A DNA stretch of 64,000 nt from Nibribacter ruber (GCF_009913235.1 NZ_CP047897.1:2727001-2791000); one strand, 5' to 3'; positions 17,013-26,257 are shown, counted from the stretch's first letter. Notes: generated from the sequence alone by a model not told the origin. A program made the numbers and translations.

Positions 17013-17528
17013 TTAGGTGCGTATAATGCCTGCTGGTCCCACGCCCACGCTCTGCCCTTGGTTTACGTTGGAGAATAGCCGCCAGAACAGCTCCTCGCCT
17101 AGTACGCCTTGCGCCGGTTCTATGTGCAGCAGCACCCCGCGGCTTAGGGCAATGCGCACTTCACCTTCCGGGGAGGCCTGTATTTGCCACACCTGCAGCT
17201 CTTCGGCCGGACGGCGCACCAGGTCCTGTAGTTTGCGGTCGCGCAGGTTAGCGCCCGGCACCATGGGGTCAAAGTTAGGATCTGAAAGGGCTTGGGTGTC
17301 TCTGGGAACCTGGGCCTCCTGGTAATCAATGGTTGCTTTGCCGCCTTCTTCTACCTGCCAGAAACAGCTCACCTCCAGCGTCCAGGCACCCACGTCCAGA
17401 ATGAGGCCGCTGCTGTTGGTCACGTGCGCCCTCCCGAAGTGAAAGTATTGCACATGCCCCAGCCGCGTGGTTTTGGTCAAGGGAAGTTCCAGCAGTTGCT
17501 GCCATTCAGGGAAGTTTTGCTCGCTCAT
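17013..17528 (-). CDS. Conserved hypothetical protein (171 aa)
   Basis: A soluble, mostly beta-rich protein without a signal peptide or membrane helix. Features include WQQLLELPLTKTTRLGHVQYFHFG at the start, a Trp-rich centre (VGAWTLEVSCFWQVEEGG), and a C-terminal EELFWRLFSN followed by a Gly-rich tail. I do not recognise the family. The gene stands between two minus/plus junctions and has its own promoter region shared with the GT39 gene. Confidence 0.65.
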   Translation of the reverse strand: MSEQNFPEWQQLLELPLTKTTRLGHVQYFHFGRAHVTNSSGLILDVGAWTLEVSCFWQVEEGGKATIDYQEAQVPRDTQALSDPNFDPMVPGANLRDRKLQDLVRRPAEELQVWQIQASPEGEVRIALSRGVLLHIEPAQGVLGEELFWRLFSNVNQGQSVGVGPAGIIRT

Positions 17529-17586
17529 AGAAGTGCCTCACAGGTCTGCCCCAAAGGTACAACAATCCAGACATTTGGGAGAAGCC

Positions 17587-17624
17587 CGTTTTTGGGATGT
17601 TTTCTGAAAAAGAGGCTAAAAACG
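17587..17624. repeat. 38-bp intergenic palindrome, copy 12 (divergent site)
   Basis: Between divergent starts at 17528 and 17684; no annotated gene ends here. Confidence 0.9.
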
Positions 17625-17683
17625 AAGTCTGCTTGGTAGCGCTAAAAACAATATATTAGCAGATAGAACCAAATCCTCTTCTT

Positions 17684-19222
17684 TTGGAACAAACCCAATC
17701 CTTGCTGGAACACTCCACTACCGAAGTCATCTCAGATACTAGAAAGAGAAGGATAACTGTCTGGCTACGCAAGTATGGTAAGTATGCTATCCTGGCCGCA
17801 CTAGTGATAGTACCGTTGTTTGGCTATTTAGGCACGCTGCCCATTAGATTATGGGATGAATCTAGGTTGGCCAGCAATGCCTTTGAGATGTATGACACGG
17901 GTCACTTGCTGGTAACTACCTTTGAATACAGCCCAGACCTCTGGAACACCAAACCCCCGCTTTTAATTTGGTTGCAGGCAGGACTCATGAAGGTGCTAGG
18001 CGTGAATGAATGGGCCGTGCGCCTGCCGTCGGCGGTGGCGGGTTTATTGACCTGCTCTTTGCTGCTTTACTTGTCGCGGCGCTACCTCAACAGCTTCTGG
18101 TTTGGTTTCATTGCCCTCCTGGTCCTGGTCACTTCTGAAGGTTATATTACAGAACACGGCACCAGGACTGGTGATTATGACGCACTCCTGACCCTGTTCA
18201 CTACGCTAAGTGCGCTGGCCTTCTTTGCCTACTGTGAGACTACCCGCAATAAGTACCTATATCTGGTTTTTGCGGCCACGGCCCTGGCGGTTTTAACCAA
18301 AAGCATCGCTGGTTTTCTGTTTGTCCCGGCCCTAGGAATCTACGCCATCATAAGGGGACAGGTATTGCCTTTGCTCCAAAACAAGCACTTTTACATTGGG
18401 TTGCTGGGCTGTCTGGGAGTGATAGCGGGCTATTACCTGCTCAGAGAAGCCGTGAGCCCGGGGTACTTGCAGGCAGTCTGGCACAATGAGCTGGGCGGGC
18501 GGTACCTGCAAGTGAATGAGAACCACTCCGGCGATTTCTGGTTTTACTACTATGGCTTCATGGAGCTGAAACTCACGGCCTGGTACCTGCTGGTGCCTTG
18601 CGGCTTTGCCGTGGGATTGCTACTGAAAAATCATCGCATGAACCGGCTGGCTCTGTTCTGCGCGGTAATGGTGGTAGGTTTCTTCTTGGTCATTTCTGTG
18701 TCTAAGACCAAGCTGCACTGGTATGATATTCCGTTGTACCCGTTCTTGTCTCTGCTCATTGCCATGGTAGTGTATGCCGTTTTTGATGCACTGCGTCATT
18801 TAACCTGGGTCAACCAGCACATGCGCTCCAACATCTGGCCGTTTGTTTTTCTGTTCCTACTGGCCATTAACCCCTACCGAAAGACCCTGGACAGAACTTA
18901 CACGCCTGAAGAGAACCCCGGCGACAAGGTTTTCTTTGACATAGGCTATTTCTTGAAAGACGCCCTGAAAGGCAAGCAAGACATAACTGGGTATTCTCTC
19001 CTCTATGAAGGCTTTAATACCCACAACCTGTTTTATCTGTACGCGCTCAGAGACAACGGCACACGCCTGGATTTCCAGGATTGGACCAACCTCAAGCCAG
19101 GCGAACTGGTCATAGTGCCGCAGGAACATATCAAGCAGTACGTGCGGGAGCATTATGAACAAGAGGTGGTTGAGGAGATAGGCACCATTACCAAATTCAG
19201 GATTCATGGAAAGAAACAGTAG
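17684..19222 (+). CDS. ArnT-like GT39 family glycosyltransferase
   Basis: A 512-residue integral membrane enzyme with about a dozen helices. The first periplasmic loop has LWDESRLASNAFEM, the acidic catalytic motif of the PMT/ArnT superfamily, and then WNTKPPLLIWLQAG and RLPSAVAGL, both typical. These enzymes move a sugar from a polyprenyl phosphate to lipid or protein outside the inner membrane. The start is a TTG at 17684; no earlier ATG is in frame. The next gene, a polyprenyl-phosphate glycosyltransferase, overlaps by 17 bp, so the pair probably makes and uses the same lipid-linked sugar. Confidence 0.88.
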   Translation: MEQTQSLLEHSTTEVISDTRKRRITVWLRKYGKYAILAALVIVPLFGYLGTLPIRLWDESRLASNAFEMYDTGHLLVTTFEYSPDLWNTKPPLLIWLQAGLMKVLGVNEWAVRLPSAVAGLLTCSLLLYLSRRYLNSFWFGFIALLVLVTSEGYITEHGTRTGDYDALLTLFTTLSALAFFAYCETTRNKYLYLVFAATALAVLTKSIAGFLFVPALGIYAIIRGQVLPLLQNKHFYIGLLGCLGVIAGYYLLREAVSPGYLQAVWHNELGGRYLQVNENHSGDFWFYYYGFMELKLTAWYLLVPCGFAVGLLLKNHRMNRLALFCAVMVVGFFLVISVSKTKLHWYDIPLYPFLSLLIAMVVYAVFDALRHLTWVNQHMRSNIWPFVFLFLLAINPYRKTLDRTYTPEENPGDKVFFDIGYFLKDALKGKQDITGYSLLYEGFNTHNLFYLYALRDNGTRLDFQDWTNLKPGELVIVPQEHIKQYVREHYEQEVVEEIGTITKFRIHGKKQ

Positions 19223-20198
19223 CCCGGCCATCTCGGTGATTGTGCCCGTGTACAATGAGGAGAAGAACCTGCCTGAGTTGTACCGCCGCCTCAAAGACGC
19301 TCTGTTGAGCCTGCAGTTGCCGCATGAGTTGATTTTTGTGAACGATGGCAGCAAGGACAAGTCGCTGTTAGAGCTGCTGCGCCTGGGCCAGGAAGACGAT
19401 TCGGTGTTTTACATCAATTTCAGCCGGAACTTCGGTCACCAGATTGCCGTGACTGCGGGGCTGGACGCCTGCCGCGGGGCCTGCGCCGTGATTATTGACG
19501 GAGACCTTCAAGACCCGCCCGAACTCATCCCAGACCTCTACCGCAAATACCAGGAGGGCCATGAGGTGGTCTATGCCCAACGGGCCAGCAGAGACGGCGA
19601 CGGTTATTTCAAGAAAATCACCGCCAAGCTCTTTTACAGAATTCTGCGGGCCTCCACTTCCACAGACATTCCCCTGGACACCGGCGACTTCCGGCTCATT
19701 GACCGTAAGGTGATTGACTATCTTAAGCAGATGCCAGAGCAGAACAAATTCCTGCGCGGGCAGATTGCCTGGCTGGGCTTTCGGCAGACGCATGTGCTCT
19801 TCCACCGCGACAGCCGCCGGCACGGCACCTCTGGCTACCCGCTGGGCAAGATGCTGCGCTTCGCCATGGACGGCATCACGGGTTTTTCAGATGCGCCGCT
19901 TCAGCTAGTCACGCGCCTGGGCTTCACCATCTCGGCGGTGTCCTTCCTGATCATCCTGTACGCCGTGTATAGCCATTTTTTATTGCACCGCACCATTACC
20001 GGTTGGACCTCGCTCATCATCAGTTCTATGTTCATTGGCGGCGTGCAACTCCTTTCCATTGGCGTGATTGGCGAGTACGTGAGCCGCATCAACCGCAACG
20101 TCTTAAATAGGCCGCTCTACATTGTGCAAGGCTCTAATCTTGGCAGCCAGTCTGCCGTCATAGCGCCTCAAACTCAGGCGGTGGCAGTACCGTCTTAA
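19206..20198 (+). CDS. GT2 polyprenyl-phosphate glycosyltransferase
   Basis: A 330-residue enzyme of the dolichol-phosphate mannose synthase/GtrB type. The catalytic domain holds VIVPVYNEEKNLPEL, VNDGSKDKS and the metal-binding DGDLQDPPE; two membrane helices (about residues 235-260 and 270-295) end it, as in GtrB/ArnC-like proteins. It should charge a polyprenyl phosphate with a nucleotide-sugar on the cytoplasmic face. The 17-bp overlap with the GT39 gene supports a coupled pathway. The sugar cannot be read from the sequence. A palindrome follows 5 nt after the stop. Confidence 0.92.
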   Translation: MERNSSPAISVIVPVYNEEKNLPELYRRLKDALLSLQLPHELIFVNDGSKDKSLLELLRLGQEDDSVFYINFSRNFGHQIAVTAGLDACRGACAVIIDGDLQDPPELIPDLYRKYQEGHEVVYAQRASRDGDGYFKKITAKLFYRILRASTSTDIPLDTGDFRLIDRKVIDYLKQMPEQNKFLRGQIAWLGFRQTHVLFHRDSRRHGTSGYPLGKMLRFAMDGITGFSDAPLQLVTRLGFTISAVSFLIILYAVYSHFLLHRTITGWTSLIISSMFIGGVQLLSIGVIGEYVSRINRNVLNRPLYIVQGSNLGSQSAVIAPQTQAVAVPS

Positions 20199-20202
20199 GA
20201 GG

Positions 20203-20240
20203 CGTTTTTGGGCTGTTTTCCAGAAAATACGCTAAAAACG
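20203..20240. repeat. 38-bp intergenic palindrome, copy 13
   Basis: Only 5 nt past the GT2 stop, between convergent genes. Confidence 0.9.
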
Positions 20241-20269
20241 GTTCGCTCTATTTACCAAACCATAGCCTC

Positions 20270-20512
20270 TTATACCGGCTCTTTAGACGGCTCTTGAGCG
20301 GGAAAGTGGTTTTTGCGCAGGTTCATGCCGTATGTGTAGTTGGTGGAAAGAATTACGTCATTGCAGTCAAAATGCTTGATGACACCGTCCTTTTGCAGAG
20401 CCACCACCCAGCAGGTGTTCTGGTGCATGCCATAGTCAATGATAAAAATAGCCTGGCCGGTTCCCAGGGGAGTCTCCACCAGAATGGTTGGTTTCAGTTG
20501 CAAGATAGACAT
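20270..20512 (-). CDS. Small hypothetical protein (80 aa)
   Basis: A soluble 80-residue protein with a strand-rich N-terminal half (PTILVETPLGTGQAIFIIDYG, then NTCWVVALQKDGVIKHFDCNDVIL) and a polar C-terminal tail. It looks like a small beta-barrel domain, but I do not recognise the family. Convergent with the GT2 gene. Confidence 0.6.
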   Translation of the reverse strand: MSILQLKPTILVETPLGTGQAIFIIDYGMHQNTCWVVALQKDGVIKHFDCNDVILSTNYTYGMNLRKNHFPAQEPSKEPV

Positions 20513-20672
20513 GGCAAAACACGGTTAGGGGATAGCGGCCAAAAGCCTTTTCTGGCATAGCTAGTAAGAGAACAAACCCAAGGCCCGGTTGTTTTCCTAC
20601 CGCAGGCACTGGGCCTACCAACTGCCCAAAACTTGTTTTATATTAGGCCTTTGAACTCTTATCGCCCAGCCC

Positions 20673-21533
20673 ATGAGAAGCGCGTTCACCCTATTACTGG
20701 CCTTGTGCCTGGCCTGCCCGGTTTTGGGCCAATCAAAAAAAGCCAGCAAGAACCCTCCCGTAAAGCCGTTTGTCATTGGCGTGATTGACCAGGTTCCGTC
20801 AAAGGTGCTAGGCGAAGACAGAACGCTCAACATCTACCTCCCCGAAGGCTACGACCCCAAAGACACCACCCGGTACCCGGTCATCTACCTGTTGGACGGC
20901 TCCGCCGATGAGGATTTTATACACGTGGTGGGCCTGGTGCAGTTCAATACCTTCCCCTGGATCAACCAACTGCCCAAGTCTATTGTGGTGGGCATTGCCA
21001 ACAAAGACCGCCGCCGCGATTTCACCTACCCCACGTCTATAATAGCTGACCAGAACCGGTACAAGACAGCGGGCCATTCTGAGAAATTCATCTCTTTTCT
21101 GGAGACAGAGCTGCAGCCCTACATAGACAGACATTACAAGACCACGGCTGCCAAGACCATCATTGGCCAGTCTCTGGGCGGCTTGCTGGTCACAGAAATC
21201 TTGTTCAAGAAGCCGGCGCTGTTCCAGAAGTACATCATCATCAGCCCTAGCATCTGGTGGGACAACGGTTCTCTGCTGGCGCAGACTCCGGCACCCATCA
21301 CGCAGAAGACAGACGTATACATTGGGGTAGGCAAAGAGGGCTTAACTCCCGGAGACGCGCCGCGGGTCATGGAAGTAGACGCCAACCTCCTCGCCGAAAA
21401 GCTCCGCAACGCCCACAAAAGCAACTTTACGCTCTTCTTTGACTACCTGCCCCAGGAAGACCATGCCACCATCACCCACCAGGCCGTGTTCAATGCGTTC
21501 AGGCTGTTATACCCGTTGCCCGCCAAACAGTAA
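20673..21533 (+). CDS. Secreted esterase of the Fes/IroE-like alpha/beta hydrolase family
   Basis: A 286-residue protein with a signal peptide (cleavage near VLGQ). The esterase domain carries RTLNIYLPEGYDP near residue 50, PVIYLLDG near 69, the nucleophile Ser167 in GQSLGG and the base in EDHATITH near 265, as in the putative esterase (Fes, IroE, antigen 85-like) family. It probably acts in the periplasm or outside. Substrates in the family include siderophores and acylated sugars; nothing nearby narrows this down. Confidence 0.85.
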   Translation: MRSAFTLLLALCLACPVLGQSKKASKNPPVKPFVIGVIDQVPSKVLGEDRTLNIYLPEGYDPKDTTRYPVIYLLDGSADEDFIHVVGLVQFNTFPWINQLPKSIVVGIANKDRRRDFTYPTSIIADQNRYKTAGHSEKFISFLETELQPYIDRHYKTTAAKTIIGQSLGGLLVTEILFKKPALFQKYIIISPSIWWDNGSLLAQTPAPITQKTDVYIGVGKEGLTPGDAPRVMEVDANLLAEKLRNAHKSNFTLFFDYLPQEDHATITHQAVFNAFRLLYPLPAKQ

Positions 21534-21553
21534 GACCATCACCCGCGCCTGCC

Positions 21554-22180
21554 ATGGAAACCTACCAAGCTACGTTTGACACCTGGAACCAGCTGGCCCA
21601 CCAATATCAGGAGAAGTTCATGGACCTGGACCTCTACCAAGACACCTATGACCGGTTCTGCCAGTTGGTGGAAACGCCGTCGGCCAGGGTGCTGGAATTA
21701 GGCTGCGGCCCCGGCAACATCACCAAGCACCTTTTACGCCAACGGCCAGATTTTACGGTAGAGGCCACAGACGTGGCGCCCAACATGGTGGCCCTGGCAC
21801 AAGCCAACAACCCAGCCGCGCTCTGCTACGTGTTGGACTGCCGATCTCTGGACAAGCTCACTGGTTCTTATGACGCCATTCTGGGTGGTTTCTGCCTGCC
21901 GTACCTGTCGGCGCTAGACTGCCAAAAGCTGGTGCAAGCCAGCGCCCACCTGCTGCCCCTCGGCGGAATTTTATATCTTAGTTTTGTAGACGATGATCCG
22001 GAGAAATCTGGGTATGAGACCAGTAGCAACGGGCAGCACACGCTTTTTGTGCACTACCACCGGGCCGTTTTTGTACAGGAAGCGCTCACGGCCAGTGGTT
22101 TTGCTTTAGTAGATACCATCAAAAAGAACTATCTTCCTGTCAATGCTACGCACACCATTCTTTTAGCTCGCAGAATTTGA
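21554..22180 (+). CDS. Class I SAM-dependent methyltransferase
   Basis: A 208-residue protein with a Rossmann-like methyltransferase fold: motif I VLELGCGPGNITKHLL near residue 45, then ATDVAPNMVALA and the post-motif DAILGGFCLPYLS. There is no substrate-specific extension. It lies 20 nt after the esterase gene and 43 nt before the DUF1801 gene, so the three may be co-transcribed. Substrate unknown. Confidence 0.88.
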   Translation: METYQATFDTWNQLAHQYQEKFMDLDLYQDTYDRFCQLVETPSARVLELGCGPGNITKHLLRQRPDFTVEATDVAPNMVALAQANNPAALCYVLDCRSLDKLTGSYDAILGGFCLPYLSALDCQKLVQASAHLLPLGGILYLSFVDDDPEKSGYETSSNGQHTLFVHYHRAVFVQEALTASGFALVDTIKKNYLPVNATHTILLARRI

Positions 22181-22223
22181 TCTTTTACGCTTTCATGTTC
22201 CACCTTTTTCCGCCTCCCCGAAT

Positions 22224-22601
22224 ATGATTACTACCGCGCCCAAAGACATCAACAGCTACCTTGCAGCCTTCCCCGAAGCAACCCAGCGCGCCCTGCAACA
22301 AATCAGAAACCTGGTGCAAGAAACTGTGCCCGAGGCCAAAGAGACCATCAAGTACGGCATGCCCACTTTCATTTACCATGGAGATCTGGTCCATTTTGCG
22401 GCCTTTGTACACCACATTGGCTTTTATTCTGTGCCTACCAGCCAGGACAGCTTCACCAATGACTTGCAAGCCTACAAGGTGGGCAATGGCTCTGTACAGT
22501 TTCCATTAAACCAGCCGCTTCCCTTAGCACTGATCAGAAAGATTGTGACCTACCGGGCACAGGAAAACCTAGAAGCCGCCCTGCATCCACAACACGCGTA
22601 A
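22224..22601 (+). CDS. DUF1801 (YdhG-like) protein
   Basis: A 125-residue protein of the YdhG/DUF1801 family, recognised by IRNLVQETVPEAKETIKYGMPTF and HIGFYSVPTSQDSF. Related Bacillus proteins have been linked to iron handling (frataxin-like), but the wider family has no fixed role. Probably the last gene of a three-gene run with the esterase and methyltransferase. Confidence 0.88.
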   Translation: MITTAPKDINSYLAAFPEATQRALQQIRNLVQETVPEAKETIKYGMPTFIYHGDLVHFAAFVHHIGFYSVPTSQDSFTNDLQAYKVGNGSVQFPLNQPLPLALIRKIVTYRAQENLEAALHPQHA

Positions 22602-22682
22602 CATTTCGTCAAGGCCCAGAGGACCTGCTTTCACTCAACCAGGATTCATGGCTGCCTAGGGTTGGCAACAGCGCTAAGGTTT

Positions 22683-22719
22683 CGTTTTTGCCTCTTTCCT
22701 TAAAAAGAAGCCAAAAACG
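22683..22719. repeat. 38-bp intergenic palindrome, copy 14
   Basis: 82 nt past the DUF1801 stop and 123 nt before the next start. One base shorter than consensus. Confidence 0.85.
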
Positions 22720-22841
22720 ATCTAGCGGTTAATATAGAATTAGTTGAATATTTACGCCTACCTTTGCCTTAGGGTGCTGTCTGAAGGTTTTCTTCTTTTA
22801 TGGAAGCAGCATCTGCGTGACCAACCGGCAACAACAGGCGT

Positions 22842-23456
22842 ATGACCACCCGGCAGCTACATTACCTTTCTGGGCTTCTGCTCACCGCGTTCATTGGAGT
22901 GCACCTCCTCAACCATGCGGCCGCCCTCTGGGGACCTGAGCAGCACATTGCTTTCATGGACACCCTGCGGCTGGCCTACCGCAACCCTCTGGTCGAGACG
23001 CTTTTGCTGGCTGCCGTGGCGGTTCAGATTTTCTCTGGCCTCAGACTTTTCAAAGGCTCCAGAAAAAAGGCAACCAAGGGTTTTGACCGCCTGCACCTTT
23101 GGACGGGGCTTTACCTGGCGCTTTTCCTGCTGGTGCACGTGACCGCGGTGCTGCTAGGCCGCACGGCACTGGGTCTGGACACCAATTTCTACTTTGGCGT
23201 GGCCGGCCTGAATACGTTCCCGTTCTACTTCTTCTTTGTGCCTTACTATGGCCTGGCCGTGGTTTCTTTCTTCGGGCATTTGGCTGCGGTGCACCAAAAG
23301 AAGATGCAGCACTCGCTTCTATTCCTTTCCCCTAGCGGGCAGGCGCTTGCTTTGCTCTTGCTAGGAATAGGCCTGGCCGGATTGCTGTTGTATGGCCTCA
23401 CCAACCAATTTGAGGGCGTAGAAATACCAGCCGCTTACCAACTCACGTCCCCATAA
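22842..23456 (+). CDS. Cytochrome b-like small membrane protein
   Basis: A 204-residue protein with five hydrophobic segments. Histidines lie in or next to helices 1, 3 and 4 (GVHLLNHAAALW, LLVHVTAVLL, FFGHLAAVHQKK). This spacing recalls the succinate dehydrogenase SdhC/fumarate reductase-like cytochrome b fold, so heme binding is possible, but no Sdh genes are near. Start at the ATG at 22842. Function inferred only from topology. Confidence 0.65.
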   Translation: MTTRQLHYLSGLLLTAFIGVHLLNHAAALWGPEQHIAFMDTLRLAYRNPLVETLLLAAVAVQIFSGLRLFKGSRKKATKGFDRLHLWTGLYLALFLLVHVTAVLLGRTALGLDTNFYFGVAGLNTFPFYFFFVPYYGLAVVSFFGHLAAVHQKKMQHSLLFLSPSGQALALLLLGIGLAGLLLYGLTNQFEGVEIPAAYQLTSP

Positions 23457-23771
23457 TCAAACTCCACCATTGCTCTGTCTCTTGATTTACCAATGTTTGC
23501 TTGGCAGGCAGACCTCGATCTGGACCTTCTTACCATGACAAGTTGGTGCGATGTATTGGTACTTACCAGAGGCTACATCCCTTCCCAGCAAGTTAGAAAT
23601 TACCACTTTTCAATTCCTCTCTACACCTAGCCACTCGAAAACATTTTCCAGCGCAGAAGGCCAACCAATATTTGGTAAGGTATAAAAAGCCCTCGCTCCG
23701 TTTTTGGCCTGTTTCCTGGAAAACAACCTAAAAACGGAGCGAGGGCTTTCTAAGAAGCTTATCTAAGGCTG
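23457..23771. other. Convergent spacer
   Basis: No gene seen. Holds palindrome copy 15 with an extended stem close to the stop of the M56 gene; otherwise nothing recognised. Confidence 0.6.
23699..23736. repeat. 38-bp palindrome, copy 15, with extended stem
   Basis: Outside the palindrome the flanks AAAGCCCTCGCTC and GAGCGAGGGCTTT pair perfectly, making a hairpin of over 60 nt between convergent genes. Confidence 0.92.
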
Positions 23772-25856
23772 CTATTTGGTCTTAGTGCTCTTGTTGGTGT
23801 TGATGGTGAAGTTGGAGCCTTCCTTCTTTAGCATCATGTCAATGTCTTCACCGGTGGCGGTTGAGATGATCTTCTTATATTTCTGGTAGAGCGCGTCTGA
23901 CTGCTTCTTGTCATCTACAAACAGACCGGTCTTGTCCAGCTTGAAGGTGTAATCCGCCTCGCTAGATTTGATCAAACCATCAGAAACCAGGGCGGCCTTG
24001 AGCTCTTTCATCATGGCGTCGTGCTTTTTCATGCGCTCATCATGTTCTTTCATGCGCACGGCGTGCTCAGCCATTCGTTTTTCATGCTCTTTCATGCGCA
24101 CGGCATGTTCGTCCATGCGGCGTTTGTGGTCTTCCTGGCGGCGGGCCTGATCCACCAGTCGGGCTTGGCGGTCAACTTGCACGGTGGCACCGTAGGCTTC
24201 CCGCTGGGCATGAAACTCGTCTAACTGGGCCTGATATTCCTTCAATTGAGTTTCATACTCCTTGAGGTCTTGCTTGTAGCGCTTCTGGCCTTCTTTGTCA
24301 TTGCTTAGCGGAGCAACAGGGGCCACCGGAGGAACAGGTGGTACCGGTGATACTGGAGCCATGGAAGCGCCTCTGCCAACAGATACAGGTCTGCGGGGAG
24401 CCATTGGCGGACGAGGGGCAAACCTTGTTTCTCTTTCCACTTCCTGCAAGGTACCGTTGGCAACGGCCATGGCGCGCTCGGTTTCCTCATGAGACATGGT
24501 CTTGGCGTTTTTGGTTGCCTTTAACTGGCGTTCAATGCGGGCCTGGTATTTGGGTAGTTCGTTTTTAGGGACGCGCTTCCCGTTCACGTACACTTCTACT
24601 ACTTTTCCCTTCTTGTTCTGCACAATCACCAGGTCATCGGCTAGTTGCACCATGGTCAAGGCTTCTTCCAACTCTTCCTCGGGTTCTGGAACGTTGACGG
24701 GAGCGGTGGTGGCCAGATACTCTTGTTGAGGAGCAGGCACGGGCAGAGCCACCGGTTCCTGATGCGCCGGTTGCGGGGCATCAGGGGTTTGGTAGTTGGC
24801 CCAGGCAGTGGCAGAGAAAACCAGCAAACCAGCGGTGAGGGCGCAGGCGGCCAGAAAGCCTTCAGAGAAAGAAGGCCTAAGGGCCGGTTGCTGCACCAAC
24901 CTGGTAATGCGGCTCAATAACGTGCGGCGACGGCCCGAGAAGGCCATGGTCAATTGGGGAGAGGAAGTGGGATTTTTCATGAGCAGTTCTTCTAAATGAG
25001 TTAAGGCATAGGCATAGGTAAGCGAGTCGCCGCAGACAGAAATGGCCAGGTCGTCACAGGCGTGTTCCCGCTCGGTTCTAATGCAGTCAGAAATCCACCA
25101 CACGGCGGGGTGAAAGAAAAACAAGGTTTCTACCAGGCTCTGCAATAAGTTGAGCAGGTAGTCTTTGCGGTGCACGTGGGCCAGTTCATGCGCCAGAATG
25201 GCCTCTATCTGCGCCGTAGACAGTCCGGCTAAGGCACCCAGCGGCAATAAGATGAGCGGCTTTACATGGCCAATGACCATGGGCATTTTTACCAGGGCAG
25301 ACTCTGCCACGGCTACAGCCTGCGCCAACCCAAGCTGTCTGCCCACCGCAGCCGCCTTCTGCTGCCAGGCTTCGGGCACGGGTTGCACTCTATAAGAACG
25401 TAAGCGCTGTACATACACCCAGCCGCCTAGTAAGCGCATACCCATCACCACCATTCCCAAGAGCCACAACAGTACCATGGCGGGCAGATGCTGTTCAAAG
25501 TAAGCTTGGCTTTGGGCAGTGACTTCCTCCCAGAACGTCTGGGTGGTGAGAACCTCTGCTCCTGCTGTGACCGCGGTGCTGCTAACTATTACAGATGCAC
25601 GGGTCAAAGAAGCTGGCGGCACGGCAGGTTCATACAATTTATAGTAGGTGATGCCCGCCATCAGAACCAAGGCCATGAGTCCGGCCCAGGCCACGCGGTA
25701 CCGGGTGGCCGCCGAGTGCCGGTGCATCAAGCGCAGCAGAATGGCCAACAAGATGGCTAGCAAAGTGCCTTGCCAAACGGAGTGCAGGAGGGTCCAGCCC
25801 AGGGCGTTGAGGCTACCAGGGGGCAGCACCTCATGGAGTAGGTTTGTGGGAGTCAT
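23772..25856 (-). CDS. BlaR1/MecR1-like M56 membrane metallopeptidase
   Basis: A 694-residue protein. Four membrane helices lie in the first 350 residues, with the zinc protease motif HELAH at residues 223-227 and the third ligand in EREHACDD near 270. This is the M56 family; in BlaR1 the protease is switched on by an outside signal and leads to loss of the BlaI repressor. The extracytoplasmic part here is not a penicillin-binding domain. It has VYVNGKRVPKNELPKYQARI, a proline-rich stretch, and five exact heptads of the form M-x-x-H-x-x-R (about residues 577-620), a charged coiled coil. The signal is therefore unlikely to be a beta-lactam. The start overlaps the BlaI-like gene by 26 bp. Confidence 0.9.
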   Translation of the reverse strand: MTPTNLLHEVLPPGSLNALGWTLLHSVWQGTLLAILLAILLRLMHRHSAATRYRVAWAGLMALVLMAGITYYKLYEPAVPPASLTRASVIVSSTAVTAGAEVLTTQTFWEEVTAQSQAYFEQHLPAMVLLWLLGMVVMGMRLLGGWVYVQRLRSYRVQPVPEAWQQKAAAVGRQLGLAQAVAVAESALVKMPMVIGHVKPLILLPLGALAGLSTAQIEAILAHELAHVHRKDYLLNLLQSLVETLFFFHPAVWWISDCIRTEREHACDDLAISVCGDSLTYAYALTHLEELLMKNPTSSPQLTMAFSGRRRTLLSRITRLVQQPALRPSFSEGFLAACALTAGLLVFSATAWANYQTPDAPQPAHQEPVALPVPAPQQEYLATTAPVNVPEPEEELEEALTMVQLADDLVIVQNKKGKVVEVYVNGKRVPKNELPKYQARIERQLKATKNAKTMSHEETERAMAVANGTLQEVERETRFAPRPPMAPRRPVSVGRGASMAPVSPVPPVPPVAPVAPLSNDKEGQKRYKQDLKEYETQLKEYQAQLDEFHAQREAYGATVQVDRQARLVDQARRQEDHKRRMDEHAVRMKEHEKRMAEHAVRMKEHDERMKKHDAMMKELKAALVSDGLIKSSEADYTFKLDKTGLFVDDKKQSDALYQKYKKIISTATGEDIDMMLKKEGSNFTINTNKSTKTK

Positions 25857-26235
25857 CTTCCAGGCGTTTTAAGAGGTTCTTGATTTGGTTTAACTCATCT
25901 GGGGTAGTAGACCGGTTGCCCAGGGCCTGCATGACCAGTTTCATGGCAGATCCTCTAAAGGCAGTGTCCAGGAAGCGGTCCAGCAAATGCTTCTGGGTGT
26001 CTTCTTCGGTCACGGCGGCCTGGTACAAATGGGAGCGGCTCTCCTCATCACGGGACACCAGGTTCTTCTCATGCATGATCTGCAAAAGCTTGAGCGTGGT
26101 GGTGTAGCCGGTTTCCTTTACCTGGTTCTGGGCCTCATTCACAAAGCGCACCGTGCTGGGACCGTTCTGCCAGAGAATCTGCAGGATCTCTAGTTCGGTC
26201 TCAGTGGGCTTAAGCGGCGGGGTTGGGTTGGTCAT
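25831..26235 (-). CDS. BlaI/MecI/CopY-family transcriptional repressor
   Basis: A 134-residue winged-helix repressor: TETELEILQILWQNGPSTVRFVNEA at the N-terminus and TGYTTTLKLLQIMHEKNLVSRDEESRSHLY for the recognition helix and wing; the C-terminal half dimerises. It is first in an operon with the M56 peptidase, which should relieve its repression. Three TACGAA-N4-TTCGTA dyads just upstream are likely its own operators, implying autoregulation. Confidence 0.95.
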   Translation of the reverse strand: MTNPTPPLKPTETELEILQILWQNGPSTVRFVNEAQNQVKETGYTTTLKLLQIMHEKNLVSRDEESRSHLYQAAVTEEDTQKHLLDRFLDTAFRGSAMKLVMQALGNRSTTPDELNQIKNLLKRLEDDSHKPTP

Positions 26236-26257
26236 GTCTGTAAGCAGTAATTCTAAC

